Assembly (NCBI GenBank): GCA_028023455.1
Contig: JAQFVV010012423.1
Location: forward strand, 9,959,158 to 10,023,157
DNA: 64,000 nucleotides
Source of the DNA: Epiperipatus broadwayi
Lineage: Eukaryota > Onychophora > Udeonychophora > Euonychophora > Peripatidae
Reading direction: 5' to 3'
Within the stretch, counting starts at the first letter, position 1, and each line of letters starts with the position of its first letter. The notes under the pieces are model-generated. The model ran no database searches. It saw nothing but the letters and a program-made list of their open reading frames with translations, and was not told the DNA's origin. The position numbers and the translations under genes are program-made. Positions 60,368 through 64,000 of the stretch are shown here, one piece after another.

Positions 60368-61609
60368 GGTAAAAGTTCACTATAACGGTCTATGGTTGTT
60401 TGCCCTCTATTGTTTAAAATTTAAACTAAATTGCTTGAGAATCTGACATGTATGTTATTATATTACAAATAAATTAAAATTTAATCAAATGTAAAAGATA
60501 ATAATAAAAAAAAAAACCTTTTGAATGTTGGATTAATTACACGACATTAATTAAAATAATTACTTTTAATTTCTTTGAAAGTTAAGATTTTAAACTGTCT
60601 ACAACTTAAGAATTTAAAATAAAAAAGTATATGCTACTGTCTTACAATTACATGAAAATTTATTCAAATGTAAAAGATAATAAAAAAAACATTTACCTTT
60701 TTAAATATAATTACGTCCTATACAGACTAGGAAGTTGGAGAAAAAAGCGGTATTGCTGTATCTACTCCGGAGGGCAATTCGTGCAGGTACGATGAAAACA
60801 AAGCTCTGCTAATGCCACATTGGAATTTCAGCTTACGCTTTGCTCTCATCCACATGTTTTCAATATTCTGGCTGTGTATGTCTCGGTCTTCGGGATCCAC
60901 GAAGTTTTCCTGATAAAATGACCCGCTGTATCAGGCCCTCCAGTGTATCAGCCATCCTGTCTGCCACTTCTATCAAGAAGCACTTTCTTGATGCTCTCTC
61001 TATGACGCCAAACACCCAATGACCTGTCCGCATAGCCCCCCTGTGATATTTTCGGTGGAAATAGTAGGTTTCGTCTATTTCGACGATTAATGGCTCCCCA
61101 TTGTCATCAAATCCACGCATATTCCATTCTTCTGCCAGAATAGCAGCAACGCTTAAAATTTCACTATCAGGTACTAAGCATGTAGCAGACATCTTTTGTA
61201 ACTATAAAACTGTACACGTATGCGTGTAATTCGCGCCGTTGAACACATAAGGTGTCTTTTTTTTTGCAACATGTGCTATAAATGTAGTTATTTTAAATTC
61301 TTAAGTTGTAGACAGTGTACGCACATTATTTCAGATGGCTGGGCTGCGTACAATAACATCAGCAGTCTCCAACTTCCTAGTCTGTATAGGACGTAATTAT
61401 ATTTAAAAAGGTAAATGTTTTTTTAATTAATGTCGTGTAATTAATCCAACATTCAAAAGGTTTTTTTTTTTATTATTATCTTTTACATTTGATTAAATTT
61501 TAATTTATTTGTAATATAATAACATACATGTCAGATTCTCAAGCAATTTAGTTTAAATTTTAAACAATAGAGGGCAAACAACCATAGACCGTTATAGTGA
61601 ACTTTTACC
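60368..61609. mobile_element. Merlin-type DNA transposon with long TIRs
   Basis: Terminal inverted repeats start GGTAAAAGTTCAC. The outer 180 nt or so of each arm (60368-60551 and 61426-61609) appear identical. The right arm continues to 61367, and its inner part matches 60681-60740 on the left, where about 130 nt of extra sequence separates the two blocks. The transposase remnant lies between them on the minus strand. No 8-9 bp target duplication was found in the flanks. The conserved arms imply a recent transposition or arm homogenisation, despite the defective enzyme. Confidence 0.85.
60727..61192 (-). pseudogene. Merlin (IS1016/ISXO2-like) transposase remnant
   Basis: The first frame (61192-60860) contains IVEIDETYYFHRKYHRG followed by HWVFGVIERASRKCFL, the hallmark start of the Merlin/ISXO2 DDE domain with its first catalytic Asp, and runs to VILSGK. 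After a junction near 60900/60901 the family match continues in another frame: VDPEDRDIHSQNIENMWMRA, where the NIE-x-x-W segment holds the third catalytic residue, to a stop at 60729-60727. About 40-50 residues normally between these parts, including the second catalytic Asp, are missing, and the frame changes. The N-terminal DNA-binding region (roughly 100 residues) is also absent. The product cannot be active. Confidence 0.88.
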
Positions 61610-64000
61610 TTTGTATGCGTGCATATTACGGAAATTCATTATTAAAGAAGACTTATAATTCTTAGAGTAGGAATAAAAATTACCAATATAAGTGACTTAA
61701 TTATAACTTTATAATATAATATGTTATATTATACCTCAACTAGAGTCCTTAAAATTCTATCTACGTAAGTCAGCTGCAGTCTTTATAATTATAATATTTC
61801 CTAAAAGTCGCGCATTAGTTTATTCTTAAACCAGCTAGCTAAATAAAATGGTACGTATCGCCAATATTAAAAAGGAAAAGAATTGTATATATGTGATCGT
61901 CAAGCGTCAAAATATTCGTCATGTTAAGTTATGTATTGTCTTTCTTGGATCCCAAAATTATATAAGTTAATTCAAAGAAGAATTAATATCCAACGCTATT
62001 ATGTTTTCTTTGCTTAATTATTAAATGCGCCAGAATAGAAGCAACTTTTATCAAAATGAAATAATAAATGTGTTTCTTATTTCAAAAAAAAAAATTTTAC
62101 TTCGTGAACTACGAAAGGATCAAATTCTTCATCTAAATAAATTGCCAACGGAAAAACATTTTTCTAGAAAGATAATAAACACTTGTTAAGTAATATTTTT
62201 TTTTATTTGAAAAAATTATGTATATATTTTTTATCAACAGGTTAAAAGATGTATATTCAAGTAGTATTTAAATTACCTTGTAATCATAAAGGTATGTTTT
62301 CTTTTAATTATTCTAGGTTAAATTTATATTTGACATGGAAAATAATTTTATAAAATGTGTTTACTTATGATAGGCAATTATGGGTATAAATTTATATGTT
62401 AAATACGTAAAAGTATAAAAGTTCAGATACTTAATAGATAAAATATCTAGTTAAAATTATCAGAAGTAATTAAAGAGAAGTGCTATACAGAATCTTATTT
62501 ATTTAAAGTTTAAAACAAATTTATACTATGTTAATTGCGGAATTTATTCCCAATTATTTTTTTTATTAACGCATTCACTTAATTTAGTTCAAAATACTAT
62601 ATAACCAATTACTTGTTGAATGTTTCTTTGGCAAAGGTGAAAATTATTATGTTTATTTTGTATTATCCATTGATTACAGACGTTGATTTAAGTATACCCC
62701 GGAATATAAATTTTGTGTAATTAGTGTATTTGCTTGTCTTGCCCCGAATAGCATCAGTATATGATTAATATTCACATTAGTAACAATTGTATGTATTTAT
62801 TTGTGGGATGGAAAATAATCTCCCCAAAAGCTTTATTTTCCATGAGGGGAATAAATAAATCTAGAATTCGGGTATGGTTATAACCCAAGCGATCGCTTCC
62901 CAGAGCCAGGACGATCAGCATTTATACCGTATTTAGTTCATTTCGTTCGTTAAAATCCCATGAGAGGATTATATTGGTGTGTGTTCCTATTATGCCCAGG
63001 TAAGAGGCAAGGACCCACCAAACTATTTTAAGATAGTCGTTAACTCTTCGTATCTACGGTATTATTCCCTTTTCCTCATGAGAAATAGAGATAATTCCAC
63101 CACGGAAGGTGTAGAATATTGTGTTTTATTTAAAAGTTATGGCAAGATAACGGGTATACTGGAGGTAAATTCTTCACGATCCATTTAGTAAAAATAGAGT
63201 GCTAGTATATATAATCAATGTCTGGACTGTGCGTCGGAATAGTGCGGGTAATCTACACATGAGTCAATGGAGAAAATAAGTTTAAAATTGTGTGATTTAT
63301 AAATTTTATTTGCCAAAGGAGGGTTCAAATACTAAGTTTAATTCAAGTTAATTATTAAGTAGCACTCACAATATAACTTATACGGAGGAAACAGTGTGTA
63401 TAACAACTTCAGTTGTTATTCAGGTAAACATTAAAATAATAAATGTAATTTCTGATAAATAACCCATAAATTATAATAAGTTATTTAAATAAAAACTGTC
63501 ATTTAGTTAAAGATACGATGATAATAATCGTTTGTACGCATTGCCTAGAATCCAATTATTTTTATTTTAAAACAAATAGTCAGAATAAAGTTAAGCAGCC
63601 GTTCATATAAGATACACTAAACTGATAAGTTAGTGTATCGACAATAATATTTATTTTGTTATATTTTATCTAAATAAATGTACAGCAAAGATGAAGAAGT
63701 AGTTCAAATCCCAGTCTAAAAGCATAGACTAATTACTATTAGTTATTATTTTATTTTATCCATATGGGATCAACTAAAGTGTATAATTTTGGTTTATTAT
63801 GTTAATCCTAAGGGATTGTTTTTGTTAAATTGTAAGAATAAATTGGAATATTGTTAGAATTTAATAATAAATATAGTCTTATTAAAAGCTGTTTTGAGTC
63901 ATTTTCTTATGTGCTAAATAAAAGTGTATCTGCATAATACTTGCAATAATTTCTTGAGTCCAAAAATTATTTATGAAATCTCAAATTAAATACACTAGAT
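61610..64000. other. Unassigned interval, slightly less AT-biased
   Basis: No recognised gene. An ORF at 62979-63188 (69 codons) lies in a less AT-rich patch (about 62690-63250) but shows no domain. Perfect short hairpins occur at 62808-62843 (11-bp arms) and 63611-63639 (10-bp arms). These could belong to a non-coding RNA or another small mobile element. Confidence 0.4.

Overview
This is AT-rich eukaryotic nuclear DNA, roughly one quarter G+C by eye, with no recognisable host protein-coding gene. It is almost certainly from an invertebrate metazoan. The evidence is the mix of mobile elements: Ty3/gypsy LTR retrotransposons, a Penelope-like element (PLE) with a GIY-YIG endonuclease, an RTE-like LINE remnant, a Merlin-type DNA transposon, tRNA-derived SINE-like repeats, foldback/MITE elements and long (TA)n, (GA)n and trinucleotide microsatellites. 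There are no bacterial features (operons, Shine-Dalgarno sites, CRISPR). I cannot name the species from sequence alone.

Layout. 1-16990: non-coding AT-rich DNA holding foldback repeats (247-948, 5311-5675, 11669-12307, 14766-14982), a diverged kilobase-scale direct duplication (about 8.9-10.9 kb) and short tandem duplications. 17000-18930: two decayed PLE copies in the same orientation on the minus strand. 19126-33176: SINE-like repeats, a dead RTE-like LINE (23340-23960), microsatellites and small foldbacks. 33177-40424: a non-autonomous LTR retrotransposon with about 1.95-kb LTRs, a tRNA-Lys-type primer site, a coiled-coil Gag remnant and only the integrase tail of pol. 43609-44030: a second copy of a SINE-like family. 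46903-58363: a nearly full-length Ty3/gypsy element with gag, protease, reverse transcriptase, RNase H and integrase, broken by five in-frame stops and a lost integrase catalytic Glu. It has an apparently very long 5' LTR (about 4.7 kb) but only 43 bp of 3' LTR. 58380-59135: a diverged foldback element. 60368-61609: a Merlin element with near-identical long terminal inverted repeats and an internally deleted transposase. 61610-64000: unassigned.

The most interesting signal is a recurring RNA motif. Several unrelated-looking repeats carry a CUGANGA - hairpin - GAAA arrangement, the core of the hammerhead ribozyme. In the SINE-like family at 26449-26790 and 43609-43918 (minus strand), a complete hammerhead can be drawn: stem I with an internal bulge, stem II, an AU stem III and an NUH cleavage triplet. 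It sits next to a tRNA-like promoter. Similar but less complete cores lie in the PLE 3' flanks and in the 247-948 and 14766-14982 elements. This suggests a community of hammerhead-bearing retroelements and their non-autonomous relatives sharing one genome.
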